From contig NZ_MU255056.1 in NCBI RefSeq assembly GCF_000227725.2, forward strand, positions 2,220,511 to 2,284,510: 64,000 nt of DNA, written 5' to 3'. Source of the stretch: Thiorhodospira sibirica ATCC 700588 (GTDB taxonomy: Bacteria > Pseudomonadota > Gammaproteobacteria > Ectothiorhodospirales > Ectothiorhodospiraceae). Made by a program: the position numbers and the translations under genes. Below, in pieces: positions 44,681-53,482 of this stretch (its first letter is position 1; every line of letters starts with the position of its first letter). The notes below the pieces were generated by a model. That model saw nothing but the letters and a program-made list of their open reading frames with translations. It did not search any database and was not told the origin of the DNA.

Positions 44681-45682
44681 TTAACGACGGCGGGCCGCTA
44701 ACAGTGCCTGCTCAAAGCTGCCGGTGTCGGAGAAGTGCGCTTGTGCCGCCTCCCAGCTGCCAAACACCTCCTCAATGCGCAGCAGTTCTACACTGGGGAA
44801 CTGTTTGGCATGGGTGGCGCTGACCTGTGGATCAGTGACCCGATAATAAAAACCTGCCAGAATTTCTTGCGCCGGTGGGCTGTAGAGATATTGCAAGTAG
44901 CGTTGTGCCAGTTCCTGGGTGTTTTGGCGGGCGACGACACGATCAACCACCGCAACCGGAAACTCCGCTAAAACACTGCGCGAGGGGACGATGACGGTAA
45001 AGCGATCGGCGCCGTGCAGCTGGCGAATCAGGTTGACTTCGGCTTCAAAGGTGATCAGCACATCGCCGATGCCACGCTCGGCAAAGGTGGTGGTGGCACC
45101 GCGTCCGCCGGTGTCAAAGACCTGCACATTGCCGACGAAGCGACGGATAAAATCCTCAATTTTGGCTTGATCATCGGGCCATTGCTGTTGTGCAAAGGCC
45201 CATGCGGCAAGGTAGGTATAGCGGCCATTGCCAGAGGTTTTGGGGTTGGGGAAAACCAGGCTGACATCGGCACGCACCAGATCATCCCAGTCTTTGATGC
45301 CTTTGGGATTGCCCGCACGCACTAAAAAGGCGGGCAGGGAGTAATACGGCGAGCTGGCATTGGGCAGGCGCTGTTGCCAATCCGGGGCAATCCATCCGGC
45401 GTTGACCAGCGCATGAATGTCGGTTATCTGGTTAAAGGTGACAACATCAGCGGTCAGTCCCTGCAAAATCGCACGCGCCTGCGCAGAAGAACCCGCGTGA
45501 GATTGGCGAATCGTGACGGTTTTGCCGGTTTCTGCGGCATAAGCCTCCACAAAGGCCGGGTTAATCGCCTGGAATAACTCCCGCGCAATGTCATAGGAGG
45601 CATTGAGCAAACGATCCTCTGCCTGTGCCGTTGACAGCATGATCAAGCCAAGAAACACACTGAGATAAATGCTTTTTTTCAT
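44681..45682 (-). CDS. sbp: periplasmic sulfate-binding protein
   Basis: 333 residues with a signal peptide cleaved after AQA (about residue 21). LLNASYDIARELFQAINPAF, IRQSHAGSSAQARAILQGL, VFPNPKTSGNGRYTYLAAW and FDTGGRGATTTFAERGIGDV are the Sbp/CysP pattern of residues that bind the dry sulfate ion. It delivers sulfate (or thiosulfate) to CysTWA. It lies last in the sulfate island, 49 bp behind a hydrolase gene and away from cysT/cysW, which is not the usual order with the binding protein first. Confidence 0.93.
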   Translation of the reverse strand: MKKSIYLSVFLGLIMLSTAQAEDRLLNASYDIARELFQAINPAFVEAYAAETGKTVTIRQSHAGSSAQARAILQGLTADVVTFNQITDIHALVNAGWIAPDWQQRLPNASSPYYSLPAFLVRAGNPKGIKDWDDLVRADVSLVFPNPKTSGNGRYTYLAAWAFAQQQWPDDQAKIEDFIRRFVGNVQVFDTGGRGATTTFAERGIGDVLITFEAEVNLIRQLHGADRFTVIVPSRSVLAEFPVAVVDRVVARQNTQELAQRYLQYLYSPPAQEILAGFYYRVTDPQVSATHAKQFPSVELLRIEEVFGSWEAAQAHFSDTGSFEQALLAARRR

Positions 45683-45731
45683 ACATAATTCTCACGATTT
45701 GATGATTAACAAAGCTCTGCACATTGATGTC

Positions 45732-46316
45732 TTAGGCACAGCGCAAAGCGGGTGCGTTACAACCGGTGAGCAGGACGCGCAAAAAGTTCATGCCTTGTGG
45801 CCAGGGACCAAAACCCGAGGCTTCGTTGATATGTCCAGCGGCACCGATATTGACCATCGGGCATTGCCAGGTTTTGGTCCAGGCGTGGATGCGGGCAGGA
45901 TGCATCCAGGGGTCATTTGTGCTGGCCACCAGCAGCGCCGGAAACGGCAAGGGGTGTGCCGGGAGAACGGACGTTAAATCCGCCTCAGGGGATGCCGGTT
46001 CACGCAGCCCCTTCGCGCTAAAGTGCTGCGGATCGGCCGGGGCCACCAATAAAACCCCGGCCATGCGCTCGCTGTGCTGATAAGCCGCGCTTAAGGCGAC
46101 CAGACAGCCAAAACTGTGCGCCACCAGACATACGGAGGATGCAGACTGGGCTATCGCGTTTTCCAGAGCATGTCGCCAAAGATCGAAGACGGGCTGTTCC
46201 CAGCACACACCGCCTAAGCGCCGTGTCCCGCTGATATGCTGCTCCATCCAGGTTTGCCAGTGGCCAGCACCGCTGCCCTGATAGCCTGGAACCATCAAAA
46301 TCTGTATTGCCATCAT
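45732..46316 (-). CDS. RBBP9/YdeN-type alpha/beta serine hydrolase
   Basis: 194 residues from the ATG at 46316, which has GAGG just upstream. The nucleophile serine is in LVAHSFGCLVAL (near 70), the aspartate in STNDPWM and the histidine in GAAGHINEASGFG, the standard RBBP9-family triad. VPGYQGSGAGHWQTWMEQ is the typical opening. The substrate is unknown. It sits between cysW and sbp, with a 200-bp gap before it containing a hairpin and a putative cysW terminator, so it may be cotranscribed with sbp. Confidence 0.82.
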   Translation of the reverse strand: MMAIQILMVPGYQGSGAGHWQTWMEQHISGTRRLGGVCWEQPVFDLWRHALENAIAQSASSVCLVAHSFGCLVALSAAYQHSERMAGVLLVAPADPQHFSAKGLREPASPEADLTSVLPAHPLPFPALLVASTNDPWMHPARIHAWTKTWQCPMVNIGAAGHINEASGFGPWPQGMNFLRVLLTGCNAPALRCA

Positions 46317-46458
46317 CACACCTCATGCCACACGTCTGGATCATTCATAAAGATAAGAAATGTAACAGCATTCGCCGGGTGGAGAAAAAGAAGAAATCCT
46401 GCAATGCTTTGCAGGCAGGGGAATATTGAATTTTTCCCGAGTCGTGGTCATTTTGCAC

Positions 46459-46483
46459 AAAAAAACCGCTATCAACGGCGGCG
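46459..46483 (-). terminator. possible weak terminator after cysW
   Basis: CCGC and GCGG (46466-46469 and 46478-46481) can pair, and on the minus strand seven T residues follow (46459-46465). The stem is short, so this is only a candidate for partial termination between cysW and the hydrolase-sbp pair. Confidence 0.4.
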
Positions 46484-46517
46484 TTTTATAAAAACCTGGG
46501 GGTTGATATGCGATGGC

Positions 46518-47351
46518 TTAAAGGCGGTCACGTCGCGCCTGTGCAATGGTTTTTAGCAGGAGGGTGAGCAGTGCCAAGGAAGCTAACAGCGAGGCGGCAG
46601 CAAAGGCCCCGGCAATGTTGTAATCATCAAAGCTTTGCTGCACATACAGCGGCAGGGTATTGGTTTCTCCACGAATATTGCCAGAGACCACGGCAACCGC
46701 GCCAAATTCTCCCATGGCGCGGGCATTGCACAAAATCACACCGTAAATCAGCGCCCATTGGATGGTGGGTAAGGTGACGTGCCAGAAGGTTTGCCAGCCG
46801 TTGGCCCCCAGGGTTAGTGAGGCTTCTTCTTCTTCGCGTCCCTGGGCCTGCATGAAGGGAATCAGTTCTCGCGCTACAAAGGGGCTGGTGACAAATACCG
46901 TGACCATGACAATGGCGGCAACGGAAAACACCAGTTGCACATTGTGATCATACAGCCATTGCCCAAGCCAGCCGCTGGTGCCATAGAGCAGCAGATACAT
47001 GACACCGGCAACCACCGGCGAAATCGCAAAGGGGATGTCGATGGCGGTTTGCAGGATGCGCTTGCCACGAAACTCAAAGCGGGTAATCGCCCAGGCGGCG
47101 GCAACCCCAAAGGCCGTATTGACCGGCACGGCAATGGCGGCGGCAAGCAGCGTCAGTTGGATGGCGTGCAGCGTTTCGGGATGAGTGACATTGCTGATAT
47201 ACATTGCCCATCCGCGACTGAGCGCCTGGGCAAACACGGCCAGCAAAGGGGCGACAATCAGCACCAAGGCTAGGGTCACGCCGCTAAAGATGAGCAGGCG
47301 TCGTCCCCAGGGATTGTCAGGGCAGGCCTGATGGCGGGCGTTGTGAACCAC
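46518..47351 (-). CDS. cysW: sulfate ABC transporter permease CysW
   Basis: 277 residues with a GTG start and AGGAG seven bases upstream. Six membrane helices are visible. The coupling-loop EAA region is EEEEASLTLGANGWQTFWHVTLP, and AMGEFGAVAVVSG is characteristic of CysW. It pairs with CysT to form the membrane channel. It follows cysT by 21 bp. Confidence 0.94.
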   Translation of the reverse strand: MVHNARHQACPDNPWGRRLLIFSGVTLALVLIVAPLLAVFAQALSRGWAMYISNVTHPETLHAIQLTLLAAAIAVPVNTAFGVAAAWAITRFEFRGKRILQTAIDIPFAISPVVAGVMYLLLYGTSGWLGQWLYDHNVQLVFSVAAIVMVTVFVTSPFVARELIPFMQAQGREEEEASLTLGANGWQTFWHVTLPTIQWALIYGVILCNARAMGEFGAVAVVSGNIRGETNTLPLYVQQSFDDYNIAGAFAAASLLASLALLTLLLKTIAQARRDRL

Positions 47352-47372
47352 AAAAAGTCTCCTGGGCGGGTG

Positions 47373-48218
47373 TTAACGCTGGCGGTAGGCCCAGCCTTGC
47401 AAGAGGTTGATGACAAATAACATCACTAAGGCAGCTGCCAGCACCACCGAGGCTATGGCGGCTGCAGCGGCATAATGGTATTCCTCCAGGCGGATCATGA
47501 TCAGCAGCGCCGTGATCTCGGTATGGTAGGGCAGATTGCCGGCGATAAAGATAATCGCCCCAAATTCACCCAGACTGCGCGCAAAGGCCAAGGCAAAACC
47601 GGCCAGTAAGGCCGGCACCAATAACGGCAGAATAATCCCGCTAAAGATTTGCCAGGGGCTGGCACCTAAACTGGCGGCGGCTTCCTCAGCGGCTGTGTCC
47701 ATGTCTTCAAGCACCGGCTGCACTGCCCGCACCACAAAGGGGGTACTGGTAAAAATCATCGCACTGATGATGCCCAGCTGGGTATAAACCACCGTGATTC
47801 CCAGTGCCTGTAACCATTGTCCAAACCAGCCATTTGGGCCTAGCAGATAGGTCAGCGACAAGCCTGCCACCGCCGTGGGCAGGGCAAAGGGCAGATCTAC
47901 CATGGCATCTAGCAATCCCCGCCCCCAAAATTCATAGCGGGTGAGAATCCAGGCCAAGAGCAACCCTAAAAACAGGTTAAAAATCGAGGCAATCAGCGCC
48001 GAGCTGAGTGTGAGTTTATAGGTTGCAACCGCCCGTTCGCTGCTGATAATACGCCAAAACTCCGCCCAGCCGGGACTGGCGGCCTGGCTCAGTAAAGCGG
48101 CCAGGGGCAGCAAGACCACCAGACTGATAAACAACAAGGTGGTGCCCATGGTCAGACCAAAGCCGGGCAACACCCCGCGCACCCAGGGCTTACGCCGTGC
48201 AATCATGCCTGCAATCAT
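47373..48218 (-). CDS. cysT: sulfate ABC transporter permease CysT
   Basis: 281 residues; an ATG four codons into the frame is an alternative start. Six membrane helices; the EAA loop is AAEEAAASLGASPWQIFSGIILP, and LGEFGAIIFIAGNLPY is the CysT/CysU form. VDLPFALPTAVAGLSLTYLLG is also typical. It is separated by only 21 bp from an Rpn-like nuclease gene that lies between it and cysA, interrupting the usual cysTWA order. Confidence 0.94.
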   Translation of the reverse strand: MIAGMIARRKPWVRGVLPGFGLTMGTTLLFISLVVLLPLAALLSQAASPGWAEFWRIISSERAVATYKLTLSSALIASIFNLFLGLLLAWILTRYEFWGRGLLDAMVDLPFALPTAVAGLSLTYLLGPNGWFGQWLQALGITVVYTQLGIISAMIFTSTPFVVRAVQPVLEDMDTAAEEAAASLGASPWQIFSGIILPLLVPALLAGFALAFARSLGEFGAIIFIAGNLPYHTEITALLIMIRLEEYHYAAAAAIASVVLAAALVMLFVINLLQGWAYRQR

Positions 48219-48239
48219 TCTCCGCCTGGCGTGCTTGTT

Positions 48240-49331
48240 TCAAACCTTAAACAAATCGTCAACGTGCCCTACCGTCAGGATACTTTCTGCCCAGTGTTCC
48301 AGCTCGTCCAGACTGGCAGTCTCAATACGTGCGTGGGCCCACGCGGGGATCTCGCCAAACTTCAGCACCATCAATTTCTGCAACAGTTCTTTTTTTCCTT
48401 GATGCAGGCCAATTTCAACGCCTTCTTCGCGGCCTTCCTCGCGGCCTTCCTCGCGACCTGCCTGACGACCTTCATGGCGTCCTTGATCAATCAGGGCTTG
48501 ATTCCAACGATCTACCTTATCTGCCAACATGTCATACACTCCGTAAAAATCATCGGTCTGTAGGTATTCTTCTTCCCATTGCAGGCCCAATGAGCGGCTT
48601 TTGCGCAGTAAAAAGCTGTGTTTGAACCACAATGCAAAATCTTGTTTGAGCTGTTGATCGGCCTCGCGTTTGAGGACTTCAAGGAAAGCCAGGCCCTTGG
48701 CTTTGAGTTCTGCCTCACTGTTGACCTGTTCGAGTTCAAACAGTGCCTGCACGCAGTTTTGCAGGGAGCTGGAATAGTGGGGGTGGCGGATGATGGCGCC
48801 TTGGTCCAGGAGCAGGTAGTGTGTTTCCGGGCAAAAGCGGTGCAAGCTTTTGGGGGTATGCGGGTCCAGTAAATTGCGCACATTTAAGGCGGCATTCCAG
48901 GGTTTTTCGCCGCTGTAGATGACGATAGGCAAAACCGGCGGCAGGTGCTTTGGGGCGGTTTTGCCGTTTTCTACGGGCGTGTTTTTGCGTTGCTGTTTTT
49001 CCAGATCCTGATACAGCAGGGCCAGATAGCCCATGATGCGCACCGCCATCATGGGGTCAATGGTGCTTTGAAATTCCAGCAACAAGACATACAGCCAATG
49101 GTCGGCCAGGCGCACTCGCCAGATGAGGTCGCTTTCGCGGGTTCTCAGGTCGTCACTGACGAAGCTTTTATTGATCAGCTCCAGGGTGTTGAGTTGCAGG
49201 TGTGTCAGCAGGGCTTTGGGGGCAAAGCCTAACAACAGGTCTGTCATCATCTGCGGATGCGCAAACAGGCGTTTGTAGCTGTGGTCGTGGGGGGTATGTG
49301 ACCAGGCTTTGTGGTTAGGATCTTTGCGCAT
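48240..49331 (-). CDS. Rpn-family PD-(D/E)XK nuclease-like protein with C-terminal DUF4351-type helix
   Basis: 363 residues. The N-terminus HDHSYKRLFAHPQMMTDLL and the later LIWRVRLADHWLYVLLLEFQS match the YhgA/Rpn (recombination-promoting nuclease, transposase-31) fold, with D and ExQ in place of the ExK motif. GYLALLYQDLEK and LPIVIYSGEKPWN follow. The middle-to-C-terminal part holds a Glu/Gly/Arg repeat (GREEGREEGREEG) and ends in a DUF4351-like segment. Such genes move between genomes and cause RecA-independent recombination in E. coli. It lies inside the cys cluster, an unusual position for this family. Confidence 0.85.
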   Translation of the reverse strand: MRKDPNHKAWSHTPHDHSYKRLFAHPQMMTDLLLGFAPKALLTHLQLNTLELINKSFVSDDLRTRESDLIWRVRLADHWLYVLLLEFQSTIDPMMAVRIMGYLALLYQDLEKQQRKNTPVENGKTAPKHLPPVLPIVIYSGEKPWNAALNVRNLLDPHTPKSLHRFCPETHYLLLDQGAIIRHPHYSSSLQNCVQALFELEQVNSEAELKAKGLAFLEVLKREADQQLKQDFALWFKHSFLLRKSRSLGLQWEEEYLQTDDFYGVYDMLADKVDRWNQALIDQGRHEGRQAGREEGREEGREEGVEIGLHQGKKELLQKLMVLKFGEIPAWAHARIETASLDELEHWAESILTVGHVDDLFKV

Positions 49332-49404
49332 GAGCCTTGATGATCGTGTGGCGCGGGCGGTTTGCTACGTGTGCTCAGAGCCTGCCCGCGCCGTGCCGGG
49401 TTAT

Positions 49405-49908
49405 TCAGGGTTGGTGATAACTGGAAAATAGCTGTGTATTGCCTTCCAGATCGAAACTGAGCACATGATATGGATCAAAGCGCTCGCCCATTTCCATGCC
49501 CGGTGAGCCGATGGGCATACCGGGCACCGATAAACCGCGCACCATGGGTGCTTCTGTCAACAGGCGCTGAATATCTTGTACCGGGACATGGCCTTCGATC
49601 AGGTATCCGTCAATAAAGGCGGTATGACAGGAACCGAGTCCTGCCTGCAGACCGCCTTGCTGTTTGATGCGATCCAAGGCGGCATGGCTGACATCGACCG
49701 CCTCAACGCCAATGCCTGCCGCTTCTACATGACGAATCCAGTCATCGCAACACCCACATTGCGGCGTCTTAAAAACTTTCATGTCCTGTGTGCTGTGAAT
49801 CATTTGTCCAAAGCTGGATTGGGGATCAATGCGCAGATCCGCGCTGGCGGTGGCACCAACACAAAGGCATACGAGCGCGACAGCGCATAAACGACGGTAG
49901 CGGTACAT
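49405..49908 (-). CDS. DUF411 metal-binding protein
   Basis: 167 residues with a signal peptide (cleavage near ASA, about residue 23). The DUF411 core is MKVFKTPQCGCCDDWIRHVEAAG, with a CxCC metal-binding cluster; GLGSCHTAFIDGYLIEGHVP carries a further Cys-His pair. GSPGMEMG near the end is typical. Family members are periplasmic and often linked to copper handling. It lies between cysA and the Rpn-like gene, so it may be transcribed with the sulfate genes, but no metabolic link is evident. Confidence 0.88.
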   Translation of the reverse strand: MYRYRRLCAVALVCLCVGATASADLRIDPQSSFGQMIHSTQDMKVFKTPQCGCCDDWIRHVEAAGIGVEAVDVSHAALDRIKQQGGLQAGLGSCHTAFIDGYLIEGHVPVQDIQRLLTEAPMVRGLSVPGMPIGSPGMEMGERFDPYHVLSFDLEGNTQLFSSYHQP

Positions 49909-49950
49909 GATGTATAAATCCTCATGAAGAATGGATGAAAACAGGGCTAT

Positions 49951-51024
49951 TTAGACAAACACATGGGGCTTACGGATGACAAGCTGCACCGTGTTATCCG
50001 CAGCTATATGCAGGGCCGCAAAACGCGCCTGCGTCATATCTGCCGGGATAAGTGCCTGGGTTGCGTGCAGACGCAATGCCAGACGCACATAAGGCCCGAT
50101 CATGGCGATTTGCTCCAGGGTGGCCGTTAATGCCGATCGGGTATCATCAGGGGGCAGCACCTCGATGTCATGCGGGCGAATATACACCCTCACCGCGCCC
50201 TCATGCGAAAGCCCTGGTGCGGCGGTGCCCACAACCTGATCGCCGCAATAAATTACTCCTTGCCGGAGGTGGGCAGATATTTGATGTGCCTGACCCAAAA
50301 AAGTGCAGACAAAGGGGTTCGCTGGTTGATCATACACCTGCTGCGGGCTACCGCTTTGCTCAATACGCCCCTGATTCATGATCACGATATGATCCGAGAT
50401 TTCCAGTGCTTCTTCCTGATCATGGGTGACAAACAGGGTGGTCACTGCAATCTCACGGTGTAGCTGTTTAAGCCAGGCACGCAGCTGTGCACGCACCTGT
50501 GCATCCAATGCCCCGAAGGGCTCATCCAGCAACAACACCCTGGGTTCAACGGCCAAAGCCCGGGCCAAGGCGATCCGCTGGCGTTGCCCGCCGGATAGCT
50601 GCGCAGGTAAGTGTTTGGCCGCCCATGCCAGCTGTACCAACTCCAGCAGCGCCATGACCCGCTTGCGAATCACCGGCTTACTGGGCCGTTCGCGCCAGGG
50701 TTTGATCTTAAGTCCATAGGCGACATTATCAAACACCGTCATGTGCTTAAAAAGCGCATAATGCTGAAAGACAAAACCCACCTGGCGGCGACTGACATGC
50801 AGATGGCTGACATCCTCACCGGCAAAGCGAATCACCCCCTGATCAGGCGATTCCAGCCCGGCAATAAGGCGTAGCAAGGTGGTTTTACCCGAGCCAGATG
50901 GCCCCAGCAAGGCACTCAGACGACCGGCGGGAAAGCGCAAATGGATATGATCCAATACCTGAAAACGGCCAAAGTGTTTGCCCACATCACTGAGCTCAAT
51001 GGACAATAACGCATCCCCGCTCAT
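49951..51024 (-). CDS. cysA: sulfate/thiosulfate ABC transporter ATPase CysA
   Basis: 357 residues from the ATG at 51024, which overlaps the cysB stop (ATGA). Walker [10 protein letters not shown], signature [16 protein letters not shown], Walker [13 protein letters not shown] and the switch His in [13 protein letters not shown] are all intact. A TOBE-like domain ([15 protein letters not shown]) completes the CysA architecture. It energises CysTW. A start at the ATG of 51093 would give 23 extra residues inside cysB and is unlikely. Confidence 0.95.
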   Translation of the reverse strand: MSGDALLSIELSDVGKHFGRFQVLDHIHLRFPAGRLSALLGPSGSGKTTLLRLIAGLESPDQGVIRFAGEDVSHLHVSRRQVGFVFQHYALFKHMTVFDNVAYGLKIKPWRERPSKPVIRKRVMALLELVQLAWAAKHLPAQLSGGQRQRIALARALAVEPRVLLLDEPFGALDAQVRAQLRAWLKQLHREIAVTTLFVTHDQEEALEISDHIVIMNQGRIEQSGSPQQVYDQPANPFVCTFLGQAHQISAHLRQGVIYCGDQVVGTAAPGLSHEGAVRVYIRPHDIEVLPPDDTRSALTATLEQIAMIGPYVRLALRLHATQALIPADMTQARFAALHIAADNTVQLVIRKPHVFV

Positions 51025-51998
51025 GCTACCCCCCGGCTTGGGTGATGTTTGGCCAGCGCCTGTAAGTCGGTATGCGTGGGGGGATGTGGCCAAACCTCAA
51101 TCTGCGCCGAGCGGATATGCGAAAAACACAGCTCGATAAAACGATAGGCAAATCCACGCAGATAATAGCCACGTCGCAGGGCAATGCGCGTGGTATTCAT
51201 ATCAAACAGCGCCGCGCTCTCCAAAAGATGCAAACCATCATCGCGCAGGCTGCTGTAGGCCATCGGCGCGATGATGCCAATGCCTAAATCCAGGCGTACA
51301 TAGGTTTTGATCACATCGGCATCCATGGATGATAAAACAATATCCGGTTTCAGGCCGGCCCGCGCAAAGGCCCGGTCAATCTGCGAACGTCCTGCAATGC
51401 CTTCGTGATAGGTCAGAATGGGGTATTGGGCCAAGGCCTCCAGACTCAGCTCAGGCAGCTGCGTCAAGGCATGCTCACGCGGCACCACCACACAGTGTCG
51501 CCAGCGATAGCACGGAAACGATCCCAAATCAGCGACATCCGCCAGGGCCTCAGTGGCCACCCCGACATCCGCCCGGCCCTCAACCAGCATGGCCTTGATT
51601 TCACGCGGATTGCACTCATGCAAGACCAAATGTACCTTGGGAAACAGGGTTTTAAAGGCAACCACCACCTGCGGCAAGGCATAACAGGCCTGGGTATGCG
51701 TGGTGGCCACAATCAGCTCGCCTTGCTCGCAATGCCTGAAACGGCAAGACAGATTTTTGATGTTTTGGGTATCAAGCAACATCCGCTCGACGATTTCCAA
51801 AAGCTCCCCACCGGCCTCCGTCAATCCCAGCAGGCGCTTGCCCTTGCGCACAAAAATCTGCACGCCCAATTCCTCTTCCAGATCCCGGATATGCTTGGAA
51901 ACGCCCGATTGTGAGGTAAACAAGGCATTGGCAACCTCGGTCAGATTGAAATTGCGCTTAACCGTCTCGCTGATGATCCGTAATTGCTGAAAATTCAT
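51021..51998 (-). CDS. cysB: LysR-type sulfur regulator CysB
   Basis: 325 residues. The winged helix is [20 protein letters not shown] followed by [25 protein letters not shown], the hallmark CysB/Cbl opening. The co-inducer domain follows ([28 protein letters not shown]), where O-acetylserine and sulfate or thiosulfate act in relatives. CysB activates sulfate uptake and cysteine synthesis and represses itself. Its stop overlaps the cysA start, so regulator and transporter are translationally coupled, unlike enteric bacteria where cysB is separate. An AGGA precedes the start. Confidence 0.95.
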   Translation of the reverse strand: MNFQQLRIISETVKRNFNLTEVANALFTSQSGVSKHIRDLEEELGVQIFVRKGKRLLGLTEAGGELLEIVERMLLDTQNIKNLSCRFRHCEQGELIVATTHTQACYALPQVVVAFKTLFPKVHLVLHECNPREIKAMLVEGRADVGVATEALADVADLGSFPCYRWRHCVVVPREHALTQLPELSLEALAQYPILTYHEGIAGRSQIDRAFARAGLKPDIVLSSMDADVIKTYVRLDLGIGIIAPMAYSSLRDDGLHLLESAALFDMNTTRIALRRGYYLRGFAYRFIELCFSHIRSAQIEVWPHPPTHTDLQALAKHHPSRGVA

Positions 51999-52008
51999 AA
52001 AATTCCTG

Positions 52009-52896
52009 TCACGGCGATGCGGCGCCCGGCGGGCGCATCCATTGGGCCAGATAACGCGGCGAGGGTTCGCTCAGATAAGACGCCACAAACTGCCCCAAAC
52101 CCTCGGGATTTAGCTCATCTAGGCGTCCCTCCAGCACGCTTTCGGGATAAGCCCGCGCCCACCTAAACACGGCGCGATCCGTCACCTGCGTGACCCACAA
52201 ACGCACCGAGTGCGCGTGTAGTTGCGCCCATGGGCTGGCCGATTCCTGCGCTGTGCGGGCCAGGGTATCTTTATCCACACAGACCCAGCCCACGCCAAGT
52301 CGCGCCAATAAGGACACATCAAGCTCATCGGGTAACCCGGCAGCCGCCAGGTGATACCCGCGCGCCACAAAATTTTGCGCCGCATAACGCACATGCGGGT
52401 CCTGCTGCAAGGATGCTGTGGGTAATTTAAGAATGATCTGCCCAGGCGCCATGCCTAATTTTTGCAAAAGCGCTTCAAAGATCAAACCATGCTGGTCCTG
52501 CACCGCACCCACATGACGCAAATGTACGGCCAGCGCCAGATATTCGCGCCGATCGCGTGTTTGATTGAGGTGATAGAGGGTATGCAAGGTGCGCAGGAAA
52601 CGATCCAGAAACACAATATCATCGACATCGGTGGCATGGATATAAATCGATTCGGGGTGCATCCAGCCGCCGTGCCCGGTTTCAATCATGAAATGCCCAA
52701 ACCGCCCAAAGAGCGGATACCCCCTCGGTGTGGCATACACCAAGGCCAGCTGATAGGGAATCAGGGTAAATCCGGCAACCTGGGCACCGATGCGCCCGTG
52801 GCTGTAAACAAAGCGGCTATGACGACCCAGGGCCGCCTGTGGATGCTGTTTAGGCAGGTGTTGGTTTAGGTAATGGACAACCTCGGTCAATGGCAT
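52009..52896 (-). CDS. degenerate EAL-domain protein
   Basis: 295 residues with GAGAG nine bases before the ATG. The fold order resembles an EAL domain (LGMAPGQIILKLPTASLQQDP, then FVARGYHLAAAGLPDELDVSLLARLGVGWVCVDK, a repeat of the barrel-strand pattern), but the catalytic EAL glutamate, the DDF metal site and other key residues are absent. It is therefore probably an inactive c-di-GMP binder or a protein-interaction module. A GAHVMIETGH-like N-terminal part precedes it. It lies 10 bp upstream of cysB on the same strand and may be cotranscribed, an unexpected link between second-messenger sensing and sulfur control. Confidence 0.5.
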   Translation of the reverse strand: MPLTEVVHYLNQHLPKQHPQAALGRHSRFVYSHGRIGAQVAGFTLIPYQLALVYATPRGYPLFGRFGHFMIETGHGGWMHPESIYIHATDVDDIVFLDRFLRTLHTLYHLNQTRDRREYLALAVHLRHVGAVQDQHGLIFEALLQKLGMAPGQIILKLPTASLQQDPHVRYAAQNFVARGYHLAAAGLPDELDVSLLARLGVGWVCVDKDTLARTAQESASPWAQLHAHSVRLWVTQVTDRAVFRWARAYPESVLEGRLDELNPEGLGQFVASYLSEPSPRYLAQWMRPPGAASP

Positions 52897-53158
52897 GGCA
52901 ACGTGCTCTCGTCAAGAATCTATCAGAATTGCGATCAAATAACCGGCCGGAGTAACACCCGGCATCCACACAACAGACTCGACAAGGCATAAACATCATC
53001 AAAACTCCGAAAAAACGAGACACAGGCTCTGCATGGAACACCTAACTATTTAGCCACAGCGGCCTGTGCCACACAACGCATAAATCCTGCGATCTTTATC
53101 ACTTTTTTTGCTAAAGACGCCGACTCGTTACCCGAAAACGGGCGGCATCGCTACCGGG

Positions 53159-53343
53159 AGCGCGGAGCACCCGCTCCGCACCGGGGTGGGAGAGCTCCAG
53201 CGCTCCTGTTTTATTATAAGACGTGGCGGCAAAGACTCTCCCCCTGCCAAGGGGAAGTCCCGCCGCAGGCGGGGAGGGGGTCAGTTTTTTAACACATAAC
53301 CACCCCGCCCCTGACGGGGCACCCCTCCTTGAAAAGGAGGAGA
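53159..53343. repeat. palindromic repeat cluster (mosaic related to 7322-7462)
   Basis: This lies in the 586-bp gene-free stretch 52897-53482. It includes a GCGGAGCACCCGCTCCGC hairpin (53162-53180), ACTCTCCCCCTGCCAAGGGG (53240-53259), and GGGGCACCCCTCCTTGAAAAGGAGG (53316-53340). The last two are the inverted counterparts of the modules after valS. The rest of the gene-free stretch (52897-53158) holds no recognised feature. Confidence 0.7.
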
Positions 53344-53386
53344 GTTTTTGACGTGGCGACACCTTCCAGGTGTCGCTTGAAAACCA

Positions 53387-53437
53387 GCGAACGCAAGATG
53401 CGTCCGCCACGCTGTGGCGGCATCATCCTGATGCCGC
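53387..53437. repeat. palindromic element, copy A (left flank of accessory block)
   Basis: GCGAACGCAAGATGCGTCCGCCAC (53387-53410) is followed by hairpin CCGCCAC/GTGGCGG (53404-53420) and a perfect 9-bp stem GCGGCATCA-TCC-TGATGCCGC (53417-53437). The same two modules recur, in opposite orientation and swapped order, at 56333-56397. Confidence 0.75.
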
Positions 53438-53482
53438 ATGAAAAACACAGCGACGGCTGCCTGCCTGCCGCCACGGTGATGA

